A stretch of DNA of 64,000 bases, taken from positions 620,001 through 684,000 of the forward strand of contig NZ_CP018787.1 of assembly GCF_002127965.1 (NCBI RefSeq), read 5' to 3'. Positions 44,900-54,800 of this stretch are shown here, one piece after another. How positions within the stretch are numbered: the stretch's first letter is position 1; every line of letters starts with the position of its first letter. A program made the translations under genes and the position numbers. The DNA is from Oxalobacter formigenes (lineage in GTDB: Bacteria > Pseudomonadota > Gammaproteobacteria > Burkholderiales > Burkholderiaceae_D). The notes below the pieces were generated by a model. It saw nothing but the letters and a program-made list of their open reading frames with translations, did no database searches and had not been told where the DNA came from.

Positions 44900-45280
44900 A
44901 TGCCTCCGCTTATCCATATCCAGTCTGTCTTTTTCAGACGCTTGTTTCTCCTTCTTGTTTCGCCTCTCTATTTTCCTCTGATTTTTGGAATCAGGTTTGT
45001 CAAGGGCGTCCTGGGCGCTTGTGCGGAATTCAGGGAGATGTTCGTTGCCGTATGGCGGGGATTTGACGAAGAGGCCGAGTTGTTGCCGTGTCCTTTTTGT
45101 GGTGGCGACGCCTTGCCTGACGGATGGCGTACACAAGGAGGCGCGTCAGGACCGTCATGCGACCAGTGTGGTGCAACAGCCTGGTCCGCCTATACCTGGA
45201 ATTCCCGTATTTCCATATCGTCAAAAAACGACGATTCCAGTCAGAGTGGCAAGCAACCGCAAAATTCTGACAATCATTAA
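44900..45280 (+). CDS. membrane-anchored Lar-like zinc-ribbon protein
   Basis: 126 residues. The N-terminal part is hydrophobic (RLFLLLVSPLYFPLIFGIRF), one membrane helix. Residues about 62-105 hold LLPCPFCGGDALPDGWRTQG, then CDQCGATAWSAYTWNSR, the CPFCGG...CxxCGA...WN-R pattern of the Lar restriction-alleviation/Zn-ribbon family. The tail is polar and Ser/Asn-rich. Lar proteins are typically phage or prophage proteins that reduce type I restriction; no phage gene is nearby and a membrane anchor is unusual. Start assigned from a weak AGG upstream. Function uncertain. Confidence 0.6.
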   Translation: MPPLIHIQSVFFRRLFLLLVSPLYFPLIFGIRFVKGVLGACAEFREMFVAVWRGFDEEAELLPCPFCGGDALPDGWRTQGGASGPSCDQCGATAWSAYTWNSRISISSKNDDSSQSGKQPQNSDNH

Positions 45281-45441
45281 GAATCACCGTCTTGCTGCAG
45301 CATATATTAAGCTCATCAGCCAATAGGGTTTTTCTGTTATTGGTTTTTCTACTTTCGCAAGCCTGTTTTGTAACATCTTGTAAGGGATAATAATTTTTTA
45401 CAGCGGAGATGGAATCAACTAGAATCTAAGCTTTTCCATAA

Positions 45442-45478
45442 ATATGTACTAAAAACATGTTCTGTTGTTAGTGCATAT
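45442..45478. promoter_or_regulatory. imperfect inverted repeat upstream of the duplicated membrane protein gene
   Basis: Two 16-bp arms, ATATGTACTAAAAACA and TGTTGTTAGTGCATAT, complementary at 14 positions, 5-base loop, ending 19 bp before the ATG. No T run, so an operator is more likely than a terminator. Confidence 0.5.
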
Positions 45479-45497
45479 TCACTAAAAAGTTTTCAAA

Positions 45498-46811
45498 ATG
45501 AAGCTTTTAAAATCTCCGTACTTGACAGCCTGTATTGCTATCCTTACGTCACTTTCAGCCTTTTTTTGCTGGATGATTCTCGATTATCACTACATGGTCG
45601 ATTATTTCGTCCAGGAAAACGGCCCTGTAGAAAACGTCACTCTGGTTGCTTACGTTGTGGCGATAGCCGCCATTCTGTATTACGGGCGCAATGTCCTTTT
45701 TGTCCGGACAAGATTTGCGCTATCCATCATGCTTGCCTATATGTTCATGAGGGAAGCGGATATGCACAAGTGGTTGAACGGCCTCTCTATTTTAAAAATC
45801 AAATTCTGGCTTTCCGGTGAAATTCCCCTGATAGACAAGTTCTGGGCTGTCGTTATTCTCGTGCCGGTTTTGTGGATGCTCTACTATTTCCTGAAAAATT
45901 ATGCGCGACAGGTCTGGACTGACTTCTGGCGCAAGGAAGCTTATGCCGTCAGTATTTTCGTTTTTCTGGCTGTTCTTGTCATTTCCAAGATATGCGACCG
46001 ATCCCTGAACATGATGACCGAGATGTGGGGATGGCAGTTCGATATATGGCTGAAAGCACTTGTCACGGCTCAGGAAGAGTTTCTTGAATGTATTTTGCCA
46101 GTACTTGTCATGGTCGGTGTGTTGCAATATCGTGAATCGCATGAGTGGAAAGCGACATATGTCGAATCTCCCCTCTTCTCCCTGTATCTGGTCATTCTGA
46201 CATCCTTAACCGCTTTGATTGTATGGGCCGTATTGCCCAGTGCCGATATGCTGAAATTCGTTGAGGAAAACGGCACGGTTGAAAATCTGACCCTGTTTTT
46301 TTACGGGGTCGCTATTCTTGTCATTGTTTTTGGCCAGATTCAGGCGCGTTTTTCCACGAAACTGGCAACGATTATCATGCTGGCTTACATGTTTATGCGG
46401 GAGGCGGACTGGCATAAGTCGGTTAGCAGTGAAAGCATCCTGAAAATCAAATTCTGGCTTAACGGCCAGATTCCGGTATCCGACAAATTGCTGGCTATTG
46501 CCATTTTGTTACCAATTGTCTGGATGCTGGTTTATTTTGTCTGGAATTACACAAAGAAGTTCTGGAAAGCGCTTTGGGACGGAGAAGGGTATGCCGTCAG
46601 TATTCTCATGTTTCTTGTCACGCTCGTCACTTCCAAGGTACTGGATCGTTCCCTGAACATGCTGACTGAACTCTATCAGATGCATTTCCCTGAATGGCTT
46701 GTTGCCTTGCAGACTTCGCAGGAAGAATTTCTGGAATGCCTTTTGCCGATTCTGATTATTGTCGTGATCGCTCAGTACAGGCGTAGCAGAAATATCTTTG
46801 CATGGTCATAA
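45498..46811 (+). CDS. internally duplicated polytopic membrane protein of unknown function
   Basis: 437 residues, about ten to twelve helices, made of two tandem repeats of roughly 215 residues. Both copies share, in order, ENG-x-VEN-x-TL, IMLAYMFMREAD-x-HK, SILKIKFWL-x-G-x-IP, a WML-x-YF motif, YAVSI, SK-xx-DRSLNM-x-TE, QEEFLEC-x-LP and QYR-x-S. The conserved acidic and histidine residues in or near helices (MREADxHK, QEEFLEC, DRSLNM) suggest a functional, possibly metal- or proton-handling, core in each half. I do not recognise a characterised family. An inverted repeat lies just upstream. Confidence 0.7.
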   Translation: MKLLKSPYLTACIAILTSLSAFFCWMILDYHYMVDYFVQENGPVENVTLVAYVVAIAAILYYGRNVLFVRTRFALSIMLAYMFMREADMHKWLNGLSILKIKFWLSGEIPLIDKFWAVVILVPVLWMLYYFLKNYARQVWTDFWRKEAYAVSIFVFLAVLVISKICDRSLNMMTEMWGWQFDIWLKALVTAQEEFLECILPVLVMVGVLQYRESHEWKATYVESPLFSLYLVILTSLTALIVWAVLPSADMLKFVEENGTVENLTLFFYGVAILVIVFGQIQARFSTKLATIIMLAYMFMREADWHKSVSSESILKIKFWLNGQIPVSDKLLAIAILLPIVWMLVYFVWNYTKKFWKALWDGEGYAVSILMFLVTLVTSKVLDRSLNMLTELYQMHFPEWLVALQTSQEEFLECLLPILIIVVIAQYRRSRNIFAWS

Positions 46812-47248
46812 ATGCCCGAATGTGTTTTATGAAATTTGCTTTTGGATAATTTGTTCGGTAAAAGATAAGAAAGTTGAACGAGTAAACAGTTTTTTATTGG
46901 AAACATGGCGGAAAGAGGCCGTTTAATTGCATTAAGCGGACAGTTGTACAAAAAAATAGTATGTCATTGATGGACTTTATTGCTAACATATATACCCGTA
47001 AAAAGAAGTAACCCTTCTCTATGCGCACAAGTCGTGTTCACACCAAGAATACGCGTTTGAAACGGGCCATTAGGCAACTGCATCAGACAACGCATGATTG
47101 CCCGCCCGGACAGAGCTGCAGTAAGAGTCTGCGCCTGTTATTTGCGCTTATATATGAGCCATTCAGTGAGAATTGCCAGGCTGACCGCAGGGCGAATGGC
47201 ACCGATAGAGTTGTCAACACGCACAGATTAGGACAAGAGAAACGTTAT
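46812..47248. other. intergenic region and long 5' leader of glcB
   Basis: 437 bp. The first 150 bp hold nothing recognisable. A promoter lies at 46967-46994, leaving about 245 nt of leader before the glcB ATG. The leader stays open in the glcB frame from 47021, and has no glycine or c-di-GMP riboswitch core that I can see. Confidence 0.5.
46967..46994 (+). promoter_or_regulatory. probable glcB promoter
   Basis: TTGATG at 46967-46972, 16-bp spacer, TATATA at 46989-46994. Moderate match to sigma70 consensus. Confidence 0.5.
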
Positions 47249-49432
47249 ATGAGTGAACGTACAAAATGCTACCGCTTGCAGGTAGCCGATAGTCTTTACC
47301 GTTTTATTGAAGAAGAAGCACTTCCCGGAACGGGAATCGATAGTGATACATTTTGGCGCGGTTTCGATTCCATCGTACATGAAATGGGTCCGAAAAACCG
47401 GGCTTTGCTGGCAGAGCGTGAACGTTTGCAGGAAGAACTGGACAACTGGCATCGTCTGAATCCAGGCCCTGTAAAGGATATGTCCGCTTACAAGGCATTT
47501 TTGAATGATATCGGATATCTGGTGCCGGTTCCCGCCGACGTCAGAATCGATCCGAAAAATATCGATACCGAAGTTTCCACACAGGGAGGCCCTCAACTGG
47601 TCGTTCCCCTGACGAATGCGCGATACGTGCTGAATGCCGTCAACGCCCGCTGGGCAAGCCTGTACGATGCTCTGTACGGTACCGATGCCATCAGCGAAGA
47701 AGATGGCGCCACACGCGGAAATGCATACAATCCCGTCAGAGGCCGCAAGGTTATCGCTTTCGCGCGCAAACAACTCGATGAATTTATCCCGCTGGTATCC
47801 GGTTCTCATCTGGATGCGGTCAGGTATTATGTCAAGGATAAAAAACTGGCCGTTGTCCTGAAAGATGGTTCCGAAACAACGCTGAAACAGCCGGAATGGC
47901 TGGCAGGCTATACAGGAGACGCTGAAAATCCTGCTTCCTTGCTGTTCAGGCAGAATTACATGCATATCGATCTCCAGTTCGATAAAAATGATCCGATCAG
48001 CAAGGATGATCCTGCCGGTATACGCGACATCATTCTTGAAGCTGCAACGACCACCATTTTAGACTGTGAAGACGCTGTCGCTGCAGTCGATGCAGAAGAC
48101 AAGGTCGTCATTTACCGGAATCTTCTGGGCGTCGTGAAGGGCGATTTGCAGGAATCCGTTGCCAAAAACGGCACGACTTTTGTACGCCGCCTGAGCAAGG
48201 ACCGCGAATACCAGTCCGTCAATGGTGAAAAATTCACATTGCCGGGCCGCAGCCTCCTTTTTGTCCGTAACGTCGGATTGCTGATGAACAATCCTGCCAT
48301 ACTGGATGAAGACGAAAACGATATTTTCGAAGGCATTCTCGATGCTGTTGTCACGACACTGATCGTCAAGCGCGATCTGGAAAACAAGATCAGTTCGAGA
48401 GCCGGTTCCATTTATATCGTCAAACCGAAACTGCATGGCCCGAAAGAAACGGCTTTCACAAACGAACTGTTCAACAAGGTTGAAAAACTGCTTGGCATCG
48501 CTCCGAATACCGTCAAGATCGGCATTATGGATGAAGAACGCCGTACCAGTGCCAACCTGAAAGCCTGCATTGCAGAAATCCCGCAGCGTCTCGCATTCAT
48601 CAATACAGGTTTCCTTGACCGTACCGGCGATGAAATCCATACTTCAATGGAAGCCGGCCCGATGATCCGCAAAGGCGACATGAAAAAAACGCCATGGATC
48701 AGTGCCTACGAAATCAACAACGTTCAGGTCGGACTGGAATGCGGCATGCGTGGCGTGGCGCAGATCGGCAAGGGCATGTGGGCCGCTCCGGATCTGATGG
48801 CTGACATGATTGCCGTAAAAGGCGACCATCTGAGAGCGGGCGCCAATACGGCATGGGTACCGTCGCCGACGGCAGCCTGTCTGCACGCGCTGCATTATCA
48901 TCAGGTCAATATCGAGAAGACGCAGGCCGAAATGGAAAAACAGCCTTTCGTAAACGTACTCGACGACCTTCTGACCATTCCGGTAACCGACCAGCCAAAC
49001 TGGTCTGCTGAAGAAATCCAGCAGGAACTGGACAACAATGCGCAAGGTATTCTGGGTTACGTCGTTCGCTGGGTCAATCAGGGTATCGGCTGCTCCAAAG
49101 TACCTGACATTCGCGACATCGCCCTGATGGAGGACCGCGCAACGCTGCGTATTTCGAGCCAGCACATCGCCAGCTGGCTGCGTCATGGCATCACCAACGT
49201 TCCTCAGGTCATGGATACCTTAAAGAGAATGGCTGCCGTGGTCGACCAGCAGAATGCCGATGATCCGACATACCGGAAAATGACCGAAGACCTCGAACAT
49301 TCTCCGGGATTCAGAGCTGCTTGCGATCTGGTTTTCAAGGGATTGTCACAGCCATCCGGCTATACCGATCCACTGCTCCAGAACTGGAGACAGAGAGCCA
49401 AGGAACAGTTCAGGTGCTGTTGTTGCTCGTGA
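47249..49432 (+). CDS. glcB: malate synthase G
   Basis: 727 residues from the ATG at 47249, the usual size. Condenses glyoxylate with acetyl-CoA to malate. Motifs: [77 protein letters not shown] with the catalytic Arg region, [68 protein letters not shown] and [13 protein letters not shown]. Translation could begin at 47021 but that adds 76 residues foreign to the family. The C terminus ends FRCCCCS, four consecutive cysteines, which is odd. No glc operon neighbours. A terminator follows. Confidence 0.93.
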   Translation: MSERTKCYRLQVADSLYRFIEEEALPGTGIDSDTFWRGFDSIVHEMGPKNRALLAERERLQEELDNWHRLNPGPVKDMSAYKAFLNDIGYLVPVPADVRIDPKNIDTEVSTQGGPQLVVPLTNARYVLNAVNARWASLYDALYGTDAISEEDGATRGNAYNPVRGRKVIAFARKQLDEFIPLVSGSHLDAVRYYVKDKKLAVVLKDGSETTLKQPEWLAGYTGDAENPASLLFRQNYMHIDLQFDKNDPISKDDPAGIRDIILEAATTTILDCEDAVAAVDAEDKVVIYRNLLGVVKGDLQESVAKNGTTFVRRLSKDREYQSVNGEKFTLPGRSLLFVRNVGLLMNNPAILDEDENDIFEGILDAVVTTLIVKRDLENKISSRAGSIYIVKPKLHGPKETAFTNELFNKVEKLLGIAPNTVKIGIMDEERRTSANLKACIAEIPQRLAFINTGFLDRTGDEIHTSMEAGPMIRKGDMKKTPWISAYEINNVQVGLECGMRGVAQIGKGMWAAPDLMADMIAVKGDHLRAGANTAWVPSPTAACLHALHYHQVNIEKTQAEMEKQPFVNVLDDLLTIPVTDQPNWSAEEIQQELDNNAQGILGYVVRWVNQGIGCSKVPDIRDIALMEDRATLRISSQHIASWLRHGITNVPQVMDTLKRMAAVVDQQNADDPTYRKMTEDLEHSPGFRAACDLVFKGLSQPSGYTDPLLQNWRQRAKEQFRCCCCS

Positions 49433-49484
49433 AGTAAAGAAATGAGTGAAAACAGGATTTGATTGTTTCCACAAGGTTTTATTG

Positions 49485-49520
49485 AACAGCTTTCCGATTC
49501 GTTCGGGAAGCTGTTTTTTT
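49485..49520 (+). terminator. rho-independent terminator of glcB
   Basis: AACAGCTTTCCGA, short loop, TCGGGAAGCTGTT, then seven T; one G-T wobble. Confidence 0.88.
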
Positions 49521-49583
49521 ATACACGGAAGAATCTGTCGCCCTGGCTAAACCGGAATATATCGACAGGGATGGGAAGGACAA

Positions 49584-49614
49584 TAAAAAAGCCTCGAAAC
49601 AATTGTTTCAAGGC
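49584..49614 (-). terminator. rho-independent terminator of tRNA-Leu
   Basis: GCCTCGAAACAA/TTGTTTCAAGGC stem, followed leftward by a T run. Confidence 0.8.
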
Positions 49615-49648
49615 TGAATAGGTAGAATCAATAAATTGCCAAGCGTTA

Positions 49649-49735
49649 TGGTGCCGGGAGCCGGAATCGAACCGGCACGGTGTTTCCACCGGCAGATTTT
49701 GAGTCTGCTGCGTCTACCAATTTCGCCACCCCGGC
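49649..49735 (-). tRNA. tRNA-Leu (anticodon CAA)
   Basis: 87 nt with encoded CCA and a class II variable arm (CGGTGGAAACACCG). Anticodon loop CTCAAAA. Acceptor GCCGGGG pairs with the 3' end. Confidence 0.96.
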
Positions 49736-49746
49736 AACGCTTGAGC

Positions 49747-49775
49747 ATTATCGCTGATTTGCCTCTGGAGAGCAA
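49747..49775 (-). promoter_or_regulatory. sigma70 promoter of tRNA-Leu
   Basis: Leftward: TTGCTC (49775-49770), 17-bp spacer, GATAAT (49752-49747). Confidence 0.75.
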
Positions 49776-49784
49776 CTGAAACGC

Positions 49785-50096
49785 TTATTTTTGAGGGAGT
49801 TTTGTGTCTAAAATCGTAAAATGTTCCACGACTGGTGGACGGACGAAAAAAGGGCCGACTACACCACGCCATTGGAGGAATGCCGGAGATCCACGAAAGT
49901 CGATGGTATGGTTTTCCAGCGAGGCCCAGTAATTCATCAGAACGTAACGTTCAGGCGATTCAAGGCACTTGTTGATCTGGTAACCCACGAAACCTTTGGC
50001 GTTGATAAGGTGTTCCTGGATGCCGTGTTCGATGGCTTTGTCGAATTCGGCCTGCTTGCCGGGATGAATCAGAATGTCGACCAGTTCAAGGATCAT
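49785..50096 (-). CDS. antibiotic biosynthesis monooxygenase (ABM) family protein
   Basis: 103 residues, ferredoxin-like fold. ILELVDILIHPGKQAEFDKA, FVGYQINKCLESPERYVLMN and the YWASLENH motif are typical of ABM-domain proteins, which include small quinol oxygenases and heme-degrading enzymes. The distal-His/Trp set of IsdG-type enzymes is not convincing. Last gene of the leftward mutT-ruv cluster, 30 bp behind mutT. The specific reaction is unknown. Confidence 0.75.
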   Translation of the reverse strand: MILELVDILIHPGKQAEFDKAIEHGIQEHLINAKGFVGYQINKCLESPERYVLMNYWASLENHTIDFRGSPAFLQWRGVVGPFFVRPPVVEHFTILDTKLPQK

Positions 50097-50126
50097 GTTG
50101 TTTTCCTGTCCGTAAAAGAATTTATT

Positions 50127-50579
50127 TTAACATTGGGTGCTGATGACTGCATTAAGCTGACTTGCCAAGCCTGACGCTGTCGGATAGCGTATGTCGTCGA
50201 TCCACTTGACGAGCGGGATCGTTGCAGGCAGCAAGGGCTCGACGTGGATCGATCCCTGCCATGAGAATTTCTGGCCTTCCCGGCTTTGAGGAACACCTTT
50301 CCAGTCATGGCTGATGTAGAAATGCAGGCGAACATGGGCATGGGGATAGACGAATTCAACACCACACCATGGATCGGCTGAAGCGATGGCGATTCCCAGT
50401 TCTTCCATGAATTCGCGTTTGAGTGCTTCTTCGATCGTTTCTCCGGCCTCGACTTTTCCACCGGGAAATTCCCAATACCCTTCATAAGGTTTGCCGGCAG
50501 GTCTTTCGGCAAGCAGGATATCGCCGTTGTCTTTCATCAGAATGCCGACGGCGACATCGATCGGATCGTTTTTTTTCAC
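50127..50579 (-). CDS. mutT: MutT-type NUDIX hydrolase
   Basis: 150 residues, the MutT size. Nudix box runs from [20 protein letters not shown] through ELGI, an exact match to GX5EX7[29 protein letters not shown] matches the 8-oxo-dGTPase subgroup. Start is GTG at 50579, overlapping the ruvB stop by four bases (GTGA), so the two are translationally coupled. Removes oxidised guanine nucleotides. Oddly linked to the ruv genes, both genome-maintenance functions. Confidence 0.85.
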   Translation of the reverse strand: MKKNDPIDVAVGILMKDNGDILLAERPAGKPYEGYWEFPGGKVEAGETIEEALKREFMEELGIAIASADPWCGVEFVYPHAHVRLHFYISHDWKGVPQSREGQKFSWQGSIHVEPLLPATIPLVKWIDDIRYPTASGLASQLNAVISTQC

Positions 50580-51643
50580 CTGGTTTCCTTGTTATCCCAT
50601 AATGAGCCGTTGGGATCGGCAGCAGGGGCTGCAATGCCGAAATGCCGATAGGTTGCTGTCGTGGCGATACGTCCACGTGGAGTGCGCTGGAGATATCCCT
50701 GCTGGATCAGGTAGGGTTCCAGAACATCCTCGATGGTATCCACTTCTTCGCCAATGGCGGCCGCCAGATTGGCGATGCCGACAGGGCCGCCACTGAACTT
50801 GAACAGAACGGCTTCCAGCAGTTTCCGGTCCATCAGATCAAATCCGACCGGGTCCACATCGAGCATTTTCAGGGCGGCGTCAGCCATGTCGTGCGTGATT
50901 TTCCCGGTGCCTTTGACTTCAGCATAGTCTCTGACGCGCCGGAGCAAACGATTGGCAATACGGGGTGTTCCGCGGGCGCGGCGGGCGATTTCCCGGGCGC
51001 CCTCTTCGACTATCGGCGCTTTCAGGAGCATGGCACTTCGTGTCACGATTCGTGTCAAGTCGTCGATATCGTAAAATTCGAGCCGTGCCACGACGCCGAA
51101 ACGATCCCGTAACGGATTGGTCAGCATCCCTGCACGAGTCGTTGCACCGATCAGGGTAAACGGTTGCAAGTCCAGTTTGACGGATCGTGCGGCAGGGCCT
51201 TCGCCGATCAGGATATCGATCTGGTAATCTTCGAGTGCCGGATACAGAATTTCCTCGACCACTGGCGACATACGATGGATCTCGTCGATAAACAGCACGT
51301 CATTGGCTTCGAGATTGGTCAGGATAGCGGCCAGATCGCCGGCCCTTTCCAGAACAGGCCCGGACGTTTGCCGGAGATTGACGCCCATTTCACGGGCGAT
51401 GATATGGGCCAGCGTGGTTTTGCCCAGTCCGGGAGGCCCGAAGAGCAGGGTATGGTCCAGCGCTTCATTACGTTTTTTGGCTGCCGCAATGAAGATTTCG
51501 AGCTGTTCGCGTGTTTTATGTTGCCCGACATATTCGTTGAGCAATTTCGGGCGCAAGGCCCGTTCGATCGCTTCCTCGTTAGGAGAAGCGGGCGAGGCAT
51601 CGATAATTCTTTTTTCGCTGAAGTCGTCCGTTTGAATGCTCAT
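50576..51643 (-). CDS. ruvB: Holliday junction branch migration ATPase RuvB
   Basis: 355 residues. AAA+ motor. [20 protein letters not shown], Walker [12 protein letters not shown], Walker [11 protein letters not shown], sensor 1 [10 protein letters not shown] and [13 protein letters not shown] (arginine finger), C-terminal winged helix [10 protein letters not shown]. The order on the strand is ruvC, ruvA, ruvB. Canonical. Confidence 0.97.
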   Translation of the reverse strand: MSIQTDDFSEKRIIDASPASPNEEAIERALRPKLLNEYVGQHKTREQLEIFIAAAKKRNEALDHTLLFGPPGLGKTTLAHIIAREMGVNLRQTSGPVLERAGDLAAILTNLEANDVLFIDEIHRMSPVVEEILYPALEDYQIDILIGEGPAARSVKLDLQPFTLIGATTRAGMLTNPLRDRFGVVARLEFYDIDDLTRIVTRSAMLLKAPIVEEGAREIARRARGTPRIANRLLRRVRDYAEVKGTGKITHDMADAALKMLDVDPVGFDLMDRKLLEAVLFKFSGGPVGIANLAAAIGEEVDTIEDVLEPYLIQQGYLQRTPRGRIATTATYRHFGIAAPAADPNGSLWDNKETR

Positions 51644-51666
51644 ACCTGAATTCCGTTTTGTCTGAA

Positions 51667-52248
51667 TCAGCCTTTGGACAAGGCTTTCAGTGCCATTTTA
51701 ATCCCGTCCGAAACGCTACAGTCGTTTGGTACCTGTTTGATTGCCAGTATCGTTTCTTTCTCGGAATAGCCCAGCGCAAGCAAGGCGTTTTGAATGTCTG
51801 CCATTGCATCGTTCTGGACGCTGCTGGAAATGGCAGACAGGGCACCGGTTTCCAGTTTGCCTTTCAGTTCCAGTAACAATCGCTCAGCCGTTTTCTTGCC
51901 GATACCGGGAATACTGGTCAGACGGGAAGCGTCCTGAAGGGCGACCGCCTGAGACATGTCGTTAACCGACAGACCGGACAGCAAGGCAAGCGCAGTACGT
52001 GCACCAACACCGGAAATGCGGATCAATTGCCTGAAAAGGGCGCGTTCGTCGAGACTTCCGAAACCGTAGAGCACATGAGCGTCTTCACGGATGGCCAGAT
52101 GCGTGAACAGCGTGACTTTCTCGCCTACAGCAGGCAGATTATAGAAGGTACTCATCGGTACGTCGATTTCGTAACCGACGCCCTGACAATCGACCAGCAG
52201 TTGTGGTGGATTCTTTTGCAGCAAGATACCCTGTATGCGACCAATCAT
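51667..52248 (-). CDS. ruvA: Holliday junction branch migration protein RuvA
   Basis: 193 residues. N-terminal OB fold [20 protein letters not shown], HhH motifs around [18 protein letters not shown] and [21 protein letters not shown]-terminal RuvB-contacting domain [11 protein letters not shown]. 23 bp upstream of ruvB. Confidence 0.96.
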   Translation of the reverse strand: MIGRIQGILLQKNPPQLLVDCQGVGYEIDVPMSTFYNLPAVGEKVTLFTHLAIREDAHVLYGFGSLDERALFRQLIRISGVGARTALALLSGLSVNDMSQAVALQDASRLTSIPGIGKKTAERLLLELKGKLETGALSAISSSVQNDAMADIQNALLALGYSEKETILAIKQVPNDCSVSDGIKMALKALSKG

Positions 52249-52284
52249 GAGATGTATGAAGAAATGAATTAAATGATCTTTATA

Positions 52285-52830
52285 TTACCGGATAAGTCTG
52301 CCCCGTTTAATACGGAATGTGTTCTGATTGCTCAAAACAGCTGCTTTTTCCAGTGCTTTTATCGCATCGAATCCATGAGCGTGGCAAATGGCGGCACCCA
52401 GTGCATCGGCTGCGTCACTTCCGGGAATGCCGGGAAGCGATAGCAGACGCTGAACCATTTCCTGAACCTGCTTTTTTTGTGCCTTGCCGTGGCCGACAAC
52501 GGCCTGCTTGATTTGCAGGGCGGTAAATTCATAGACGGCCAGTTCGGAAGCGACCAGGGCGCTGATCGCCGCACCACGGGCTTGTCCCAGAAGCAGCGTC
52601 GATTGCGGATTGACGTTGACGAATACTTTTTCAATGGCCGCACAATCGGGTTGATACTCGGCAATAATTTCGGAAATACCGTCGAAGATCGTCTTGAGAC
52701 GCAGAGGCAAACCAGCCTCAGCCGGTGTTTTCACCGTGCCTGAGGCAATATAAACAAGGGAATTTCCTTTTTTGTGGATGATCCCGAAACCGGTTGTCCT
52801 GAGACCCGGGTCGATACCGAGGATTTTCAT
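52285..52830 (-). CDS. ruvC: crossover junction endodeoxyribonuclease RuvC
   Basis: 181 residues. Metal-binding acidic residues in [26 protein letters not shown] and [14 protein letters not shown]. Resolves Holliday junctions with RuvAB. 36 bp upstream of ruvA and 51 bp downstream of purH. Confidence 0.96.
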   Translation of the reverse strand: MKILGIDPGLRTTGFGIIHKKGNSLVYIASGTVKTPAEAGLPLRLKTIFDGISEIIAEYQPDCAAIEKVFVNVNPQSTLLLGQARGAAISALVASELAVYEFTALQIKQAVVGHGKAQKKQVQEMVQRLLSLPGIPGSDAADALGAAICHAHGFDAIKALEKAAVLSNQNTFRIKRGRLIR

Positions 52831-52881
52831 GGCAGACCTCTCGAAATGTGATGTGTCACAGCCATGAAAATCCCTTATCCA

Positions 52882-54447
52882 TCAATGACGGAAATGGCGG
52901 ATTGATGTGAAGACCATCGCAATGCCGTGTTCGTCAGCGGCAGCGATCACTTCAGGATCGCGTACCGAGCCACCCGGCTGGATGACCGCCGTGGCACCGG
53001 CATTGGCAACGATGTCGAGGCCGTCACGGAATGGGATGAACGCATCGGAAGCGACAACGGAACCTTTCAGCGACAGTCCGGCATTTTCGGCCTTCATGGT
53101 AGCCGTACGGGCTGCATCGACACGGCTCATCTGGCCGGCACCGATGCCCAGCGCCATGCCGTTTCCACAGAAAACGATCGCGTTCGATTTGACGAATTTG
53201 ACGACTTTGGATGCAAAGAGCATGTCAGCCATCTGTTGCGGAGTCGGTTGCTGTTTGGTTACGATCTTCAGGTCGGTTGCGATGACGTCGACGATGTCAG
53301 GTGATTGCACCAGCAAACCACCGCCGACACGTTTCATGTCAAACGCATTGGTGTTCTTGCCCAGACTGATTTCCAGCAGGCGCAGGTTTTTCTTGCGGTT
53401 GAAAATACCTTTCGCTTCTTCCGTGAAAGAAGGGGCGATCAGGACTTCAACGAAGAGTTTGGAAACTTCTTCCGAAGTGCACGCATCCAGCTCGCCATTG
53501 AACGCGATGATGCCGCCGAAGGCAGCTTCAGGATCGGTCTGCAGGGCTTTCTGGTATGCGTCGAGCAAATCCTTGCCGACAGCGACACCACATGGATTGG
53601 CGTGCTTGATGATGACACAGGCTGGTTCGTCGAAATTCTTGACGCATTCCCAGGCGGCATCCGCATCGCTGATATTATTGTAGGAAAGCTCTTTTCCCTG
53701 CAATTGACGGTAGCTGGCCAGTGTTCCCGGCTTGATATCTTTTTCACGGTAGAAAGCGGCGGACTGGTGCGGGTTTTCACCGTAGCGCATGTCCTGGACT
53801 TTCTCGAATTGCAGATTGAGAATTTCAGGGTAAGCTTTGCGGTTCTGATGTTTCTTGTCCGCTTTCAGGCTGGACATGTAATTGGCAATTGCACCATCGT
53901 ACTGTGCGGTATGGGAAAACGTTTTTTTCGACAATTCGAATTTGGTGTCTGTCGACAGGCTGCCGTCATTTTTTTTCATTTCAGCAATGATATCGGCATA
54001 GTCGGCAGGGTCGCATACGACAGCGACGTCCTTGTAATTCTTGGCGGCCGAGCGAAGCATGGCAGGGCCGCCGATATCGATATTTTCAATCGCATCTTCC
54101 AGCGTGCAATCTTCTTTTGCAACCGTCTGCTGGAAGGGATACAGATTGACGACTACCATATCGATCGTGTTGATGCCGTGTTTTGCGATAGCGTCCATAT
54201 GGGAAGCCATATCGCGTCTGGCCAGAATGCCGCCGTGAACTTTCGGGTGCAGGGTCTTGACGCGACCGTCCATCATTTCAGGGAAACCGGTGTAATCGGC
54301 GACTTCAGTCACGGCAATGCCGTTCTTTTTAAGCAATTCAGCTGTTCCGCCAGTGGAAAGAATGGAGACATTCATTGCAGCCAGTTCTTTGGCAAATTCG
54401 ACAAGTCCGGTTTTGTCGGAGACGGATATCAGAGCAGATTGAATCAT
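52882..54447 (-). CDS. purH: bifunctional AICAR formyltransferase/IMP cyclohydrolase
   Basis: 521 residues. Last two steps of IMP synthesis. MGS-like N-terminal domain: [50 protein letters not shown]-terminal transformylase: [48 protein letters not shown]. Between fis and ruvC, as is usual in Burkholderiales. Confidence 0.97.
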   Translation of the reverse strand: MIQSALISVSDKTGLVEFAKELAAMNVSILSTGGTAELLKKNGIAVTEVADYTGFPEMMDGRVKTLHPKVHGGILARRDMASHMDAIAKHGINTIDMVVVNLYPFQQTVAKEDCTLEDAIENIDIGGPAMLRSAAKNYKDVAVVCDPADYADIIAEMKKNDGSLSTDTKFELSKKTFSHTAQYDGAIANYMSSLKADKKHQNRKAYPEILNLQFEKVQDMRYGENPHQSAAFYREKDIKPGTLASYRQLQGKELSYNNISDADAAWECVKNFDEPACVIIKHANPCGVAVGKDLLDAYQKALQTDPEAAFGGIIAFNGELDACTSEEVSKLFVEVLIAPSFTEEAKGIFNRKKNLRLLEISLGKNTNAFDMKRVGGGLLVQSPDIVDVIATDLKIVTKQQPTPQQMADMLFASKVVKFVKSNAIVFCGNGMALGIGAGQMSRVDAARTATMKAENAGLSLKGSVVASDAFIPFRDGLDIVANAGATAVIQPGGSVRDPEVIAAADEHGIAMVFTSIRHFRH

Positions 54448-54493
54448 GATGAGTGTGGTAAATAACGATGGAGGTTAAGCCCGAAAAACGGTT

Positions 54494-54727
54494 TTAAAGC
54501 AATTTGTGTTCAAGCAGTTTTTTACGAAGCGTGTTTCTGTTGATGCCGAGTATTTCGGCTGCATGGGACTGATTGTTTCTTGCATGAGCCATGACCGCAA
54601 CCAGAACCGGTTTTTCAACCGTGTGCATGATCATGTTATAAATGTCGGTAGGCTTCTGACCGTCCAGATCCTTGAAATATTCCTGTAAACTTTGCAGGAC
54701 GACATCCTGAATGTGCTCTTTGCTCAT
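54494..54727 (-). CDS. fis: Fis family nucleoid-associated regulator
   Basis: 77 residues from the ATG at 54727 (MSKEHIQDVVLQSLQEYFKD); the longer frame to 54757 exceeds the family size. HTH ARNNQSHAAEILGINRNTLR is nearly identical to the Fis/NtrC C-terminal HTH. The N-terminal hairpin region of enterobacterial Fis is shorter here, as in betaproteobacteria. Downstream of dusB as in most Proteobacteria. Confidence 0.93.
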   Translation of the reverse strand: MSKEHIQDVVLQSLQEYFKDLDGQKPTDIYNMIMHTVEKPVLVAVMAHARNNQSHAAEILGINRNTLRKKLLEHKLL

Positions 54728-54800
54728 GTCTATTTCCATCGACGGGTGATTCGCCACCCATCGGCCAATCAGATTTTCAAATATTACGTTATTGTAACCG

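Noticed and set aside
47021-47248. 76-residue N-terminal extension of malate synthase G
   Set aside because: Family proteins start near MSERTKC with about 725 residues; the extension is basic and unlike GlcB, and a ribosome binding site-like AAGAGA precedes the inner ATG.
46995-47248. Glycine or c-di-GMP riboswitch in the glcB leader
   Set aside because: The conserved core sequences of these riboswitches were not found; ACACGCACAG near the end resembles only a fragment of the c-di-GMP-I core.
53305-54465. 386-codon frame antisense to purH
   Set aside because: A mirror of purH codon bias; no domain, no ribosome binding site, and purH is intact on the other strand.
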